From contig CAWJXA010000001.1 of NCBI GenBank assembly GCA_963846715.1, forward strand, positions 248,001 to 312,000: a stretch of DNA of 64,000 bases, in the 5' to 3' direction. The position numbers and the translations under genes were made by a program. Below, piece by piece: positions 53,901 through 62,040 of this stretch. Under the pieces are notes generated by a model. The model did not search any database. It was not told where the DNA came from and saw nothing but the letters and a program-made list of their open reading frames with translations. Within the stretch, counting starts at the first letter, position 1; each line of letters begins with the position of its first letter. This DNA comes from Bog-257 sp963846715. GTDB taxonomy: Bacteria; Acidobacteriota; Terriglobia; Terriglobales; Acidobacteriaceae.

Positions 53901-54575
53901 CGTGCTCGCGAGGTGCTCGACACTCTTGAACGCGAGAATCGGCTAGGCATCGTCATGTTAGGCCGCGTCTATCACCACGATCCCGGCCTAAACCACGAGA
54001 TCATGGAAGAGTTCCAGAAGCTCGGCTACCCGGTTTTCTCGCAAAGCCTTTTGCCGATGGATGAAGACCTCCTTGACCGGCTCTTTGGCGAAGAGGTCCG
54101 CTCCGGTTCGACTACGCACGCGCTCGACATCCGTGACGTTTGGAAGAACGCCTATTCCGGCAGCACCAATATCAAGATCTGGGCGGCGAAGTTCACCGCG
54201 CGCCATCCCAACCTGGTGGCGCTGGAGATCAGCAACTTCAAGTGCGGTCACGACGCCCCCATCTATACCGTGATCGAAGACATCATCGAGAACTCGGGTA
54301 CGCCCTATTTCTCTTTCAAGGACCTCGACGAGAATAAGCCGACGGGATCGATCAAGATCCGCGTGGAAACCATCGACTACTTCCTGAAACGCTACCAGGA
54401 GACGCTTCTGAAAAAGGCGGAAGCAGCAACGCAGTTGGAGCAAGAGCTTGCCGAGTACGAGCGCTCGCTGAGAATGCAGTTGACGAAGAAGTCGATGCGG
54501 CGGGATGATGTTGTAATTCCGTTTCCGCAAACGGAACCCGAACCGGAGGCAGCGACCGCAGCGGGAGACGACTAG
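50901..54575 (+). CDS. Double BadF/BcrA-type ATPase (acyl-CoA dehydratase activase) with DUF2229-like domain
   Basis: 1224 residues from GTG 50901, five bases after GGAGG; a TTG 51 bases upstream lacks a site. Activase domain 1 (about 55-335) has DVGSTTVKAV, LGGQDAKII, C186 in NDKCAGGTG and C225 in AGKCGVF; domain 2 (about 405-680) has LDGGSTSTKAV, VGGQDIKLI, C528 in NTQCSAGNG and C567 in GYGCAVFMQ. Each pair is positioned like the cysteines that bridge a [4Fe-4S] cluster in HgdC. A CYFCKNNC motif then leads into a DUF2229/HgdD-like region (about 705-1165) with CGHD and NACPT motifs, and a helical, charged tail. ATP hydrolysis would drive an electron to very low potential. In other genomes this and the 610-residue protein can be one polypeptide. 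Confidence 0.87.
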   Translation: MSSHSHQHGSCDNAPAKVDVQLDALLNSAPVEESLPARVLARSREVTAQSGFKAVYTVGMDVGSTTVKAVIVDAETDQILWQDYQRHETKQPEKLLEFLKRMGEEVGIAPHNCRIFITGSGGGALANLIGAKFVQEVTAVSLAVEKMHPEVNSVIELGGQDAKIIVFKEDENTGRKKKIPSMNDKCAGGTGAVIDKINAKLKIPAAELCDQGYTGIKLHPVAGKCGVFAETDINGLQKQGIPPDQLMASLFDAIVLQNLTVLTRGHTLRPHVLLLGGPNSFIRGMKEAWQQNIPRTWEERKVQLPEGVKPEELIKVPDNAQYFAALGAVEFGKDEEAEVGIYMGTECLEDYISVGRQAEKAKSGAAGLSTSEEELAGFKQKYTIPKFIGAKFGVGETVRGFVGLDGGSTSTKAVLLSEAGDVVCKAYQLSGGNPIQDTIDMFVAIRRQVESQGATLEVLGVGTTGYAKDVLKDVLKADVALVETVAHTESAMKFYKNPHVIVDVGGQDIKLIVLKDGRVKDFKLNTQCSAGNGYFLQGTAESLGYKVEDYADIAFSANTMPIFGYGCAVFMQSDIVNFQRQGWRGEEILAGLANVLPKNIFLYVAGIPNLAKLGSRFILQGGTQKNLAAVKSEVDFIHSHFHGAGHEPEVIVHEHCGESGAIGAGVEAIRLYNNGHRSTFIGIEAVEKIGYRTTRNEDTRCYFCKNNCLRTFIDVNVGDHLEPASPLPVFKSKVPLQTGERRLIISTCEKGQVEDVGAMRGIKAGLDAVKNANPNFVDIAAREVWRSRNPQKVADPMPTRAWTSAAKQRVALMQKRSSLRIGMPRVLNMYLYAPLFSAYLESLGIEPENLVYSEFTGQDMYRAGAGRGAIDPCFPSKIGIPHVYNLIFQKHVKKPLDAIFFPMIDTMHQPLQNCSGSNACPTVTATPNAVKAAFTKENDVFKENGIQYLDPILNIHDKKMLGLQMFQTWAPVLGLSEEENERALEAGFKAFEDFDRSMRKRAREVLDTLERENRLGIVMLGRVYHHDPGLNHEIMEEFQKLGYPVFSQSLLPMDEDLLDRLFGEEVRSGSTTHALDIRDVWKNAYSGSTNIKIWAAKFTARHPNLVALEISNFKCGHDAPIYTVIEDIIENSGTPYFSFKDLDENKPTGSIKIRVETIDYFLKRYQETLLKKAEAATQLEQELAEYERSLRMQLTKKSMRRDDVVIPFPQTEPEPEAATAAGDD

Positions 54576-54614
54576 CCAAGAAGATGCAAAGACCGGTTCA
54601 CAGGAAATAGGCCC

Positions 54615-54899
54615 ATGCCCGTCACAGCCGACAGCAAAAAGGTGATGTTCGAAATCTACCGCGACGCCAACTATGGGGGCCGCTACAAGGTTGTGTACTT
54701 CACCGAACTGGGAGAACACGACAAGGAAACCGAGATCCAGGATGCCATGCGCGGGGAGCACGTGTATGACGGCTTTCTGCTGCACCGAGAAAGGAACCAA
54801 GCCAAGCAGATCGTCGATGAAATCCTGGAACAACTGAACCGCGGTGAGAACGTTGACGAGAGCGTCATCGAACAAAAACTGCAGCCATATCTCGCCTGA
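54615..54899 (+). CDS. Small conserved protein at the end of the activase cluster
   Basis: 94 residues, AGGA upstream, 39 bases after the activase. I do not recognise the family. The pattern is alpha/beta with a basic-aromatic first half (VMFEIYRDANYGGRYKVVYF) and an acidic helical C-terminus (QIVDEILEQLNRGENVDESV). No cysteine or signal peptide, hence no cluster of its own. Ending right before a hairpin, it closes the operon. Given its place next to a radical SAM protein it could be a substrate or an accessory subunit; this is untested. Confidence 0.7.
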   Translation: MPVTADSKKVMFEIYRDANYGGRYKVVYFTELGEHDKETEIQDAMRGEHVYDGFLLHRERNQAKQIVDEILEQLNRGENVDESVIEQKLQPYLA

Positions 54900-54931
54900 G
54901 ACTTACTAAACAGAACTTCTTACCTCAAAGA

Positions 54932-54961
54932 AAAGGCGCCGATTGAATTCGTGGCGCCTTT
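54932..54961 (+). terminator. Hairpin terminator at the end of the activase operon
   Basis: AAAGGCGCC (54932-54940) pairs with GGCGCCTTT (54953-54961) around a 12-base loop, 33 bases past the small-protein stop. The A-run before and T-run after the GC stem suit a terminator working in both directions between this operon and the convergent gene at 54997. Confidence 0.7.
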
Positions 54962-54996
54962 GACATCAGCACTAGACGCAATGAGAGGCAGTCAGC

Positions 54997-56688
54997 TCAC
55001 CGTTTCTTCTTTGCGGCTTTTTTCGCCGCAGGTTTTCTGGAGGCCGACTTCTTCGGAACCATTTTCGTTGACGAGGCTTTCTTCGCTGGCGTGACTTTGT
55101 TCGGCACCGGTTTGGCCTGTCTCTGCACTGGCCGGGCAGGCGCTGTTTTTTTCGACACAGGCGTTGCCTTGGACGGAAGAGCTTTCCTCGACGACGGGAC
55201 AGTCGCGGCTTTCTTGCCCTCCGCAGGCGGCTTCGCCTGGGTCGCTGGCACTGGCACGACTGGCGGAGGCACCGGCGCAACCAATGGGGCCGCTGCTCCC
55301 TTCGCTTTGCGCCCACGCTTCGCCGGAGCGGCAGGTCCTGCGGCTCCCGGTTCAGCAGCCTTGGCAGCCGCTTTACCGCGTCCACGCTTGGGTGCCGGCG
55401 GAGGGGGCGGCGGTGGTGGTTCATACGGCTTGAGGAAGTTCATCAGCTCGGTGTGCGAGCGCAGCTTGCCATCGAGCAGAAGCAGAAAAGCTTCTTCCAT
55501 GAGCTTGGGATATTCCGGAAGCTGGGGAGTGATTCGCAATTCCGCCATCTCGGGAAACGGCAGCTTCTCTTTCACCTGCCGCCATTTGGTAAAAAAGTTC
55601 TTCAACTTCTGATCGACTGCCTGCTGCTTGGTGGTGAGGCTCAAGAACAGAATGTTCTCTGGTGCGGCGTGCGATAGCACTTTCCATGCTCGCGAAGGTG
55701 TTGCCGCTTCTTTGCTGGTCAACCTCTTCGCCAGATCGTGGGCTCCGCTCTCCAAGTGCTTCCACTTGTCCACAAAATCGCGACGCGGGATCATACGTTG
55801 GATTTCGGACGTGTCCTTGTCGCCCATGCGCCGGGTCAGGAAGTACATCACGATCGGTCCGGTTTCGACCGAGTAACCGAGGTCATTCATCATTTGGCGC
55901 GTCTTCACGACCTGCCCCAGTTCGCTGGAGTCGACCTTGGCCATGCTCCAATGCGGATGCAGCACTTTCAGCCAGCCTTCTTTGTCCAGCGCGCGCATGA
56001 TGTGCAAGGGGTCATCTTCGTGGGCCATCTGTTCCAGCTCGTACCCCACTTCCCGCTTGCGGATATTCTCGATGTAATTGTTCTCTTTGGCCGCGTCATA
56101 GCGCGCCTGCGTGCGCTCCTCCAGCGGCCAGTGAAAACGTGCGCTCAACCGGGTTACCGTGATGAGACGTACAGGTTCTTCCAGGAACGCATAGTTGTGC
56201 AAGACGCGAAGCACCTTGGCTTCAATGTCGGCGACGCCATTGAAAGGATCGAGCAGAAGGCCGCGCGAACCTGGGTTTAGCGATAAAGCCATGGCGTTGA
56301 CGGTAAAGTCGCGACGCCGAAGGTCTTCATTGATGGTGGCCGAAGCAATGGTGGGTGGCTTACCCGGCTTGTCGTAGGTCTCGGCGCGGGTCATGTTCAA
56401 TTCGGCGCGCACATTGCCCGGCATCAGCAGATGTAGCGATCGCAGCTCTTCATCGACACCTTGGATCGATATGCCCGCTTTTTCCAGGTCCTTCTGGAGC
56501 TTGAGGGGATTGCCCTGGATGCTGAGGTCAATGTCCCGGATTGGGAATCCGGTAATGAGGTCCCGAATGGTGCTGCCAGTGAGATAAAGGTTTAAGCCCG
56601 CGTGACGGGCAATTTCCTGTACCAGGTTCACACCACTTTGCTGATCCGGTGTGAGCCGGGTCTCCATGCTATAGATGTAGTCTGCCAT
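54997..56688 (-). CDS. tRNA nucleotidyltransferase / poly(A) polymerase family protein with a long basic tail
   Basis: 563 residues. Head domain: YLTGSTIRDLITGFPIRDID (Gly-Ser, RD motif and the DID metal-binding acids, about 35-56), then INEDLRRRDFTVNAMA (about 115-130) and the ERA-like region KEGWLKVL. This fits class II CCA-adding enzymes or poly(A) polymerases; which activity applies is unclear. From about residue 425 the protein turns into low-complexity sequence: eight prolines in a row, then repeated Lys, Ala and Pro-rich stretches ending KKAAKKKR, about 140 residues long. The tail resembles histone H1-like basic tails and could bind RNA. Confidence 0.85.
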   Translation of the reverse strand: MADYIYSMETRLTPDQQSGVNLVQEIARHAGLNLYLTGSTIRDLITGFPIRDIDLSIQGNPLKLQKDLEKAGISIQGVDEELRSLHLLMPGNVRAELNMTRAETYDKPGKPPTIASATINEDLRRRDFTVNAMALSLNPGSRGLLLDPFNGVADIEAKVLRVLHNYAFLEEPVRLITVTRLSARFHWPLEERTQARYDAAKENNYIENIRKREVGYELEQMAHEDDPLHIMRALDKEGWLKVLHPHWSMAKVDSSELGQVVKTRQMMNDLGYSVETGPIVMYFLTRRMGDKDTSEIQRMIPRRDFVDKWKHLESGAHDLAKRLTSKEAATPSRAWKVLSHAAPENILFLSLTTKQQAVDQKLKNFFTKWRQVKEKLPFPEMAELRITPQLPEYPKLMEEAFLLLLDGKLRSHTELMNFLKPYEPPPPPPPPAPKRGRGKAAAKAAEPGAAGPAAPAKRGRKAKGAAAPLVAPVPPPVVPVPATQAKPPAEGKKAATVPSSRKALPSKATPVSKKTAPARPVQRQAKPVPNKVTPAKKASSTKMVPKKSASRKPAAKKAAKKKR

Positions 56689-56986
56689 CTAAATTTATGT
56701 TTCTAAAGGCTTAAAGCGCAGATATAGGAGCCCAATTAATGACGCATGAACCAAGCAACCACCCTCGGAACGGAATCACATTCCGAGCACGAGCTGACAT
56801 AGCCGCTGCCCATTTTCTGCCTCTGGAAGACCGCAACTCGCTCTCTAGACAGAACTTAAGGGGTTTTCACTCCCGCTTGCCCACAAAGCGAACAATAACA
56901 CAAGGTTGACGATTTGGCTACAGACTAGCTTCCTTGGGGGCAGATTTTCAGCAAAAGTGCGACAATCGGCTGAGCAGTTCGATTGT

Positions 56987-57463
56987 ATGTCGACTACACA
57001 CAAGAAAGTGACCGTCCGGAAGATGGATCGCGATACCTTGAATGGTTACGTAGGCGCGACCTTCATAGCTGACGGGAAGCTGGAGATGCTGAACACGGCT
57101 GGTACCGTAGTTTCCATCGACTTGCATGAAGTGAAAGGCGTTTATTTCGTTCGCGGTTTTACTGACTCCGAGTCGCTCACCCGCAAGACCTTCACTTCGC
57201 GGCCCCGCACCGAGGGACTATGGGTTCGCCTGCGCTTCCGCGACAATGAGACTATTGAAGGGATGATGCCGAATGACCTCATCCAGGACGTAACCGACGG
57301 ATTTTTCGTTATCCCTCCGGACACGCGCTCCAACACGCAACGGATTTTTGTTCCCCGCTCGGCTCTGGCCGAAATGAGTGTGATCGCCGTAATCGGTGGC
57401 AAGAAGCCCAAAGGTCGTGGGCGCCGTCCAGAAGACACACTTCAGGTGCCCCTTTTTCACTGA
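56987..57463 (+). CDS. Hypothetical protein upstream of lpxD
   Basis: 158 residues from ATG 56987 (MSTTHKKVTVRKMDRDTLNG). Soluble, no signal. A first beta-rich part carries GTVVSIDLHEVKGVYFVRGF and a second has LWVRLRFRDNETIEGMMPND, then FFVIPPDTRSNTQRIFVPRS and a basic end. The two halves look like related beta-barrel units of the kind seen in PilZ-neighbour or SH3-like domains, but I do not recognise the family. It is 46 bases upstream of lpxD and on the same strand, so possibly co-transcribed. Confidence 0.7.
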   Translation: MSTTHKKVTVRKMDRDTLNGYVGATFIADGKLEMLNTAGTVVSIDLHEVKGVYFVRGFTDSESLTRKTFTSRPRTEGLWVRLRFRDNETIEGMMPNDLIQDVTDGFFVIPPDTRSNTQRIFVPRSALAEMSVIAVIGGKKPKGRGRRPEDTLQVPLFH

Positions 57464-57509
57464 AAAGTGTGTCAGTGGCAGGTTTTGGTGAACCAGAGAT
57501 GTGCCGTCT

Positions 57510-58541
57510 ATGAAGCTTGCTGAAATTGCGTCCGCGCTGGGCGCCGTCTTGGAAAATGGGAATCCCGACGACGAGATCACGGGTGTCGCCGGAATTGAAG
57601 AAGCCGGCCCCGGGCAGATAACTTTTGTCGCTAATCCCAAATACGCCGCCGATGCTAAGACGACGGCTGCTTCCGCCGTCATTGTTGCCGAGGACTTCCC
57701 TGCTATACCCGCCGGCATGTTGCGCAGCAAAAACCCGTATCTTGCATTCGCCCAGGCTATTAACCTCTTTTACCGGTCCCCGGAATATGCACCTGGCGTA
57801 CATCCCACGGCCGTGATTTCGCCCACTGCCAGAATTGGTAAGAGCGCACATATTGCAGCCTATGTGGTGGTCGATGAAGACGTCCAGATCGGCGACCATG
57901 CGGTGATCCTACCGCACGTCGTCATTTATCGTGGCGCGACCATTGGCAACCACTTTTTCGCCCATGCCCACGCCGTTGTACGCGAATACTGTACCTTGGG
58001 CAACAACGTCATCCTGCAAAATGGAGCGATTGTCGGATGCGACGGCTTCGGATTTGCCCAAAATGGAGACCGTTGGGAGAAGATTACCCAATCCGGCCCG
58101 GCGGTTCTGGAGAGTGACGTCGAGGTGCAGGCGAACTCCTGCATAGATAGAGCCAGTATTGGCGAAAGTCACATTGGACAAGGCGTTAAGATCGACAATC
58201 TAGTCCAGGTGGGGCATGGCTCGGCGGTTGCGGAGCATACGCTCCTATGCTCCCAAGTAGGCCTGGCGGGGTCAAGCGTGGTCGGGAAGAACGTGATTCT
58301 GGCTGGTCAAGTGGGCGTAGCCGGACACTGCAAGATTGGCGACGGCGTTATCGTGACCGCCCAAAGTGGAACCCATGGAGATATTCCAGCAGGCTCCATG
58401 GTGAGCGGATCTCCCGCCTTCAATCACAAAGATTGGTTGCGTGCGGTAGGCGTGTTCAATAGACTCCCAGAGCTTGCTAAAGCGGTTCGGTCAATGATGG
58501 CGACTCGTAAGAACGACTCTACCAGCGAAAATGAGCCCTGA
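57510..58541 (+). CDS. lpxD: UDP-3-O-acylglucosamine N-acyltransferase
   Basis: 343 residues from ATG 57510; a GTG nine bases upstream is possible. N-terminal domain about 1-95 (ITGVAGIEEAGPGQITFVAN), then left-handed beta-helix hexapeptide repeats (about 105-300). The family sequence QNGAIVGCDGFGFAQ and NLVQVGHGSAVAEHTLLCSQ contain the catalytic His. It transfers a hydroxyacyl chain from ACP to UDP-3-O-acylglucosamine in lipid A synthesis, so this organism makes lipopolysaccharide. The other lpx genes are not adjacent. Confidence 0.95.
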   Translation: MKLAEIASALGAVLENGNPDDEITGVAGIEEAGPGQITFVANPKYAADAKTTAASAVIVAEDFPAIPAGMLRSKNPYLAFAQAINLFYRSPEYAPGVHPTAVISPTARIGKSAHIAAYVVVDEDVQIGDHAVILPHVVIYRGATIGNHFFAHAHAVVREYCTLGNNVILQNGAIVGCDGFGFAQNGDRWEKITQSGPAVLESDVEVQANSCIDRASIGESHIGQGVKIDNLVQVGHGSAVAEHTLLCSQVGLAGSSVVGKNVILAGQVGVAGHCKIGDGVIVTAQSGTHGDIPAGSMVSGSPAFNHKDWLRAVGVFNRLPELAKAVRSMMATRKNDSTSENEP

Positions 58542-58638
58542 ACTGGAGACACAACGCGCTCGCCTGTCTGCTGTTTTATTACTTTAAGCATCCGCCGAGG
58601 TTACCGCAGCATCTGGAACTGCTTCTAACTGTTTAGCG

Positions 58639-59445
58639 ATGAGCGAAGATATTTCCAATCCAGTATTACCGCCTCCCACGGGTCCTCAAGCGGTGCCGGT
58701 CACTCCCATCCGAGTGCTGCTGCTGGATGATCGCGAAGACAATCTGGTGCTCCGCTCGGCCATCCTTCGCCAGAAAGGCTACATGGTGGTGACCTCGAGC
58801 TCTATTGAAGAGGCCGAGGCCAAGCTCCAGGGTATCGATATCGCGGTACTCGATTATCACTTGGGAGCGGGTAAGTTTGGGACTGACGTTGCGGAGACTC
58901 TGCGCCGCAAGCGTCCGCAGGTTCCCATCATCATTTTGTCTGCGACTCTGGAGCGCAAGTTTGGCGGCATCGCCGACATGCACCTGCTCAAGGGATACAG
59001 CTCGGTAGACGACCTGGTGTCCGCGCTTCGTTCGTTCGAGGCCAAGAAACGCGGGCGTCCGGTGGTAGTGGACGCGCGGGATTTTTACTACTCGCGCATA
59101 TCGATGGCGATGGGTGATGACATCGTTCTGGAGATTCTCGATAGGGATGGAACCTGGCAGTTCGTAAACGACTACTTCGCTGCGATGAATGGCCACAAGC
59201 GCGCGTGGTTCGTCGGCAAAAGTTTATTCGAGCAATTCCCACAACTGGGGGACGAATGGCGCGATATCGTTCGCACCGTGGCCGATACTCGCGAGACTTA
59301 CATCGACCGGCGCGGATTTCAAGGCGCTTCTCACCTGCCTACCCAGAGCCCTTACTGGACTTGGAACGTTCTCATCTTTCCCATCAAGCTGCATGACGAC
59401 CGCGACGGGGTGGTGCTCACGGCCCGGCTGATTGAAAAAAAGTAG
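58639..59445 (+). CDS. Receiver-PAS protein without an enzymatic output
   Basis: 268 residues. Receiver domain about 20-135 with the acidic pair in LLLDDRED, phosphoacceptor Asp72 in AVLDYHLG, the switch Ser in LSATLE and Lys in LLKGYSS. A PAS-like domain follows at about 160-260 (LEILDRDGTWQFVNDYFAAM, WTWNVLIFPIKL). There is no kinase, cyclase, phosphodiesterase or DNA-binding domain, so it may be an adaptor or a sensor whose output is protein contact. Convergent with plsC, 12 bases between stops. Confidence 0.85.
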   Translation: MSEDISNPVLPPPTGPQAVPVTPIRVLLLDDREDNLVLRSAILRQKGYMVVTSSSIEEAEAKLQGIDIAVLDYHLGAGKFGTDVAETLRRKRPQVPIIILSATLERKFGGIADMHLLKGYSSVDDLVSALRSFEAKKRGRPVVVDARDFYYSRISMAMGDDIVLEILDRDGTWQFVNDYFAAMNGHKRAWFVGKSLFEQFPQLGDEWRDIVRTVADTRETYIDRRGFQGASHLPTQSPYWTWNVLIFPIKLHDDRDGVVLTARLIEKK

Positions 59446-59457
59446 CGCGGCCCTGCA

Positions 59458-60165
59458 CTACTGCCGCCGCTCGGGCGGCAAGGCACCGGCAATGATCTCT
59501 GCAACGGCCTTCATCAATGCATCGCGATCAGGATAACTTCGCGGATCGACCGGCTCGTGAAATACCAGCGTCGCCGTTCCCGGTCGCAGTGCAAAGCGCG
59601 TTTTTGGCCACATTTCAAATGTTCCCAAAATCGTCACCGGAGCCACGAACACACCCGAATCGATTGCCAGGTGAAACGGTCCCTTCTTGAACGGCAGCAA
59701 CCGCCCATCGCTGGAACGTGTGCCCTCGGGAAAGATGATCAAATGCAATCCGTGTCGCAAGACTGTGATCGCGGCATTCACGCTCTCGATAGCAGACTCC
59801 CGATCACTACGATCTACCGGTACTAAGTCCGCCAGCTTCATTCCTGTGCCAAGTATGGGAGTACGGAAAAGCTCCTTCTTCACTAAGACCGAACAGCGTC
59901 CCGGAACTGTGGGGATGAGCACTGGCGGATCCAGGTTCGAAGTGTGGTTCGCCATGAAGATGTAGTTCCGCCCTGCTTCCAACTGCTCCATTCCAAGAAC
60001 TTCAATCTTCACTCCGACCAGGCGGACCCCCAAGATCGCCAGTCGCGTTGAGATTTTGTAGAGCGGGTTGATATCTCCACTGACCAGGGCATACAGCAAG
60101 AGAATCGGACCGGCGATGAGAATCGAAATTGCCCAGAACCCCAGCAAAACTATGGCGCGGATCAA
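59458..60165 (-). CDS. plsC: 1-acyl-sn-glycerol-3-phosphate acyltransferase
   Basis: 235 residues. An N-terminal membrane helix (IVLLGFWAISILIAGPILLL) is followed by the acyltransferase motifs NHTSNLDPP (H-x4-D, about residue 74), VPVDRSDRES, FPEGTRS (about 144) and the APVTILGT segment. It adds the second acyl chain to lysophosphatidic acid in phospholipid synthesis. TTG start with GGAG upstream, 15 bases after the M61 peptidase gene ends. Confidence 0.9.
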   Translation of the reverse strand: MIRAIVLLGFWAISILIAGPILLLYALVSGDINPLYKISTRLAILGVRLVGVKIEVLGMEQLEAGRNYIFMANHTSNLDPPVLIPTVPGRCSVLVKKELFRTPILGTGMKLADLVPVDRSDRESAIESVNAAITVLRHGLHLIIFPEGTRSSDGRLLPFKKGPFHLAIDSGVFVAPVTILGTFEMWPKTRFALRPGTATLVFHEPVDPRSYPDRDALMKAVAEIIAGALPPERRQ

Positions 60166-60180
60166 GGCGCGTCTCCGCTC

Positions 60181-62040
60181 TCATCGTCCCCATGGATCCA
60201 TGCCGCCCGATGAGAACGCTGCTCTGCAGTGACTGTCCGGCAGGTCCTGCAGCTCTTGGCTCTGCAGCTTACGCGCATCCAGGCGTAGCTTCACATCGCG
60301 CTGGCCTTTTCGATTTTCAATGCGAAGGTGTACGGCGGTTCCTGGCGGGAGTCGAGAAAGTTCCTCATCCAGTGAATCCGAAGCAGGTTTGCCATCCATG
60401 GTAATCACCCGATCCCCCGGAGCCAAGCCGGCTCGGCCGGCATCGCTGTTTGCATCAACGTGAAAGATTTCGGGTTGACCTCCCAAGTTCGCCGTGCTGG
60501 TAAACCCCGCCGATGCTACCTGCGCCGTTTCGGAGACCACGTGCAAACCTACCCACTGGAAAAAGTCGTCATAAGGAATTTCTTCCACCCCAGTTACATA
60601 CTTACTGAAGAATTCGGCGAAACTCTGGCCGGTGATTGTCTCCGCCGCCAGCTCGACACCTTGGGAATCGGGAAAGAAGCGATGCTGCTTGGCGTAGTGT
60701 TCGTTCACCCACTGCAGCAGGTCACGCAGCGATTTTGCACCGCGGGTAATCTGCCGAATACGCAGGTCCAGCAGAATTCCAAGTATTTCGCCCTTGTTGT
60801 AGTAACTGATGCTTCGATCGGGCGAACGATAATAGGCATGGCCTTCAAACCAGGCATCGAGGCTGGATTCTTCTGCCGATTGCCAATTGTGTGCGGGACG
60901 CCTCTGCAATTCCCCAATCCCATTCGAGACGCTCTGCAAATAAATCTCGCTCATCAATCAGGCCCGCGCGCACCAGCAGCAAGTCCCCCACCGTGCTGGT
61001 AACCCCTTCGCTGAACCACAAGGCCCGGGTGGGATTCTCGCGCTGGTAGTCAACTGGTTCCAACGACTGCGGGCGAATCCGCTTCACGTTCCACAAATGG
61101 AAGAATTCGTGTGCACTCACGCCAGCCAGGGGCAAATACGATTCTCGCAACCGATTTGCGCTTACCTCAATAGCAGCTCCGTACGCATGCTCCATCCCGC
61201 CACCGCCGGGTCCCTGCGGCAGATGATAAAGAAAGGTGTACTCGTCGTAAGGACGGTCCTGCATCCACTCCACAGCCGCGTGGGTAATGCGGGCGAGCAC
61301 GCCGTCGAGCTTTTGCCATGTCGTAATCCGCTGGATTGCCATCCACGACAACGTGATAGGTAGCGCCGTCCTGCTCAAAAAGCGACTGGCGGAACGTCCC
61401 CATCTCAGCTGGGCTGTCTACAAGCTCGTCGTAGTTGTGTGCCACCCCGATGACCTTCTCAACCTTGCCTGGATCGGCAGCCCCCAGCACATGAACATCA
61501 CGCAGCCCCCAACCTGCGGGAACATCCAGTAGCCGAAGGCTTACCGGCTCCGAGCGGAGGGTGGGAGCGTACATCAGAACCATGGCCCAATTGAAGAACC
61601 CTCGATCCGGACTTAATACACTGCCGAATGGACCGGCGACATCAAGGTAAATGTCGTACTTCACTACCACGCAACCCGGCGGCGCCGTAATGCTCCATTC
61701 GCTGGGAGCTGTGTTGCGAACAATTACGGCTGCGCCCGAACCATCCTGCGCACGCACATCTTGGACGTTCGCGGCAAAGTCCCGCACCTGGTACAGCGCA
61801 TTCCAGACCGGCATTTCGAGCGTGCGTGTTCCTTCACCATTGCGGGAACCTGATGCTCACGTGGGCGATATGACTTGCAGGGTCGGCTAACGAGACAAAA
61901 TACTCGGTGGGTTCCGCCTTGGCACCGGCTGGCGACGCACAGCTGATCTGAGTGACTGCCCAAAGACAGGGGCTATGGGAGAATAAAAGTCCGCAACCCA
62001 GCAGCGTTATGGCTAGCACAGTGAAGCGCTGTCGGGTCAC
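60181..62040 (-). pseudogene. M61-family aminopeptidase with PDZ domain, broken by three frameshifts
   Basis: The reconstructed protein of about 615 residues begins with a GTG at 62040 that overlaps the mpl stop (GTGA) and a signal peptide (VLAITLLGCGLLFSH). Shifts occur near 61845, near 61311-61314 (an A-run on the coding strand: four As where three would keep frame) and near 60930. Pieces in order: N-terminal beta domain; NWAMVLMYAPTLRSEPVSLR region; catalytic HEFFHLWNVKRIRP with the HExxH zinc motif; WFSEGVTS; QSAEESSLDAWFEGHAYY; and a C-terminal PDZ domain (AGRAGLAPGDRVITMDGKPA). M61 enzymes are secreted glycyl aminopeptidases. Either sequence errors or a decayed gene; conservation of all motifs favours errors. 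Confidence 0.85.

Noticed and set aside
55390..55430. Short tandem repeat or CRISPR-like array in the GGC/GGT-rich stretch
   Set aside because: It encodes the poly-proline run of the tRNA nucleotidyltransferase tail on the minus strand; no spacer-repeat structure.
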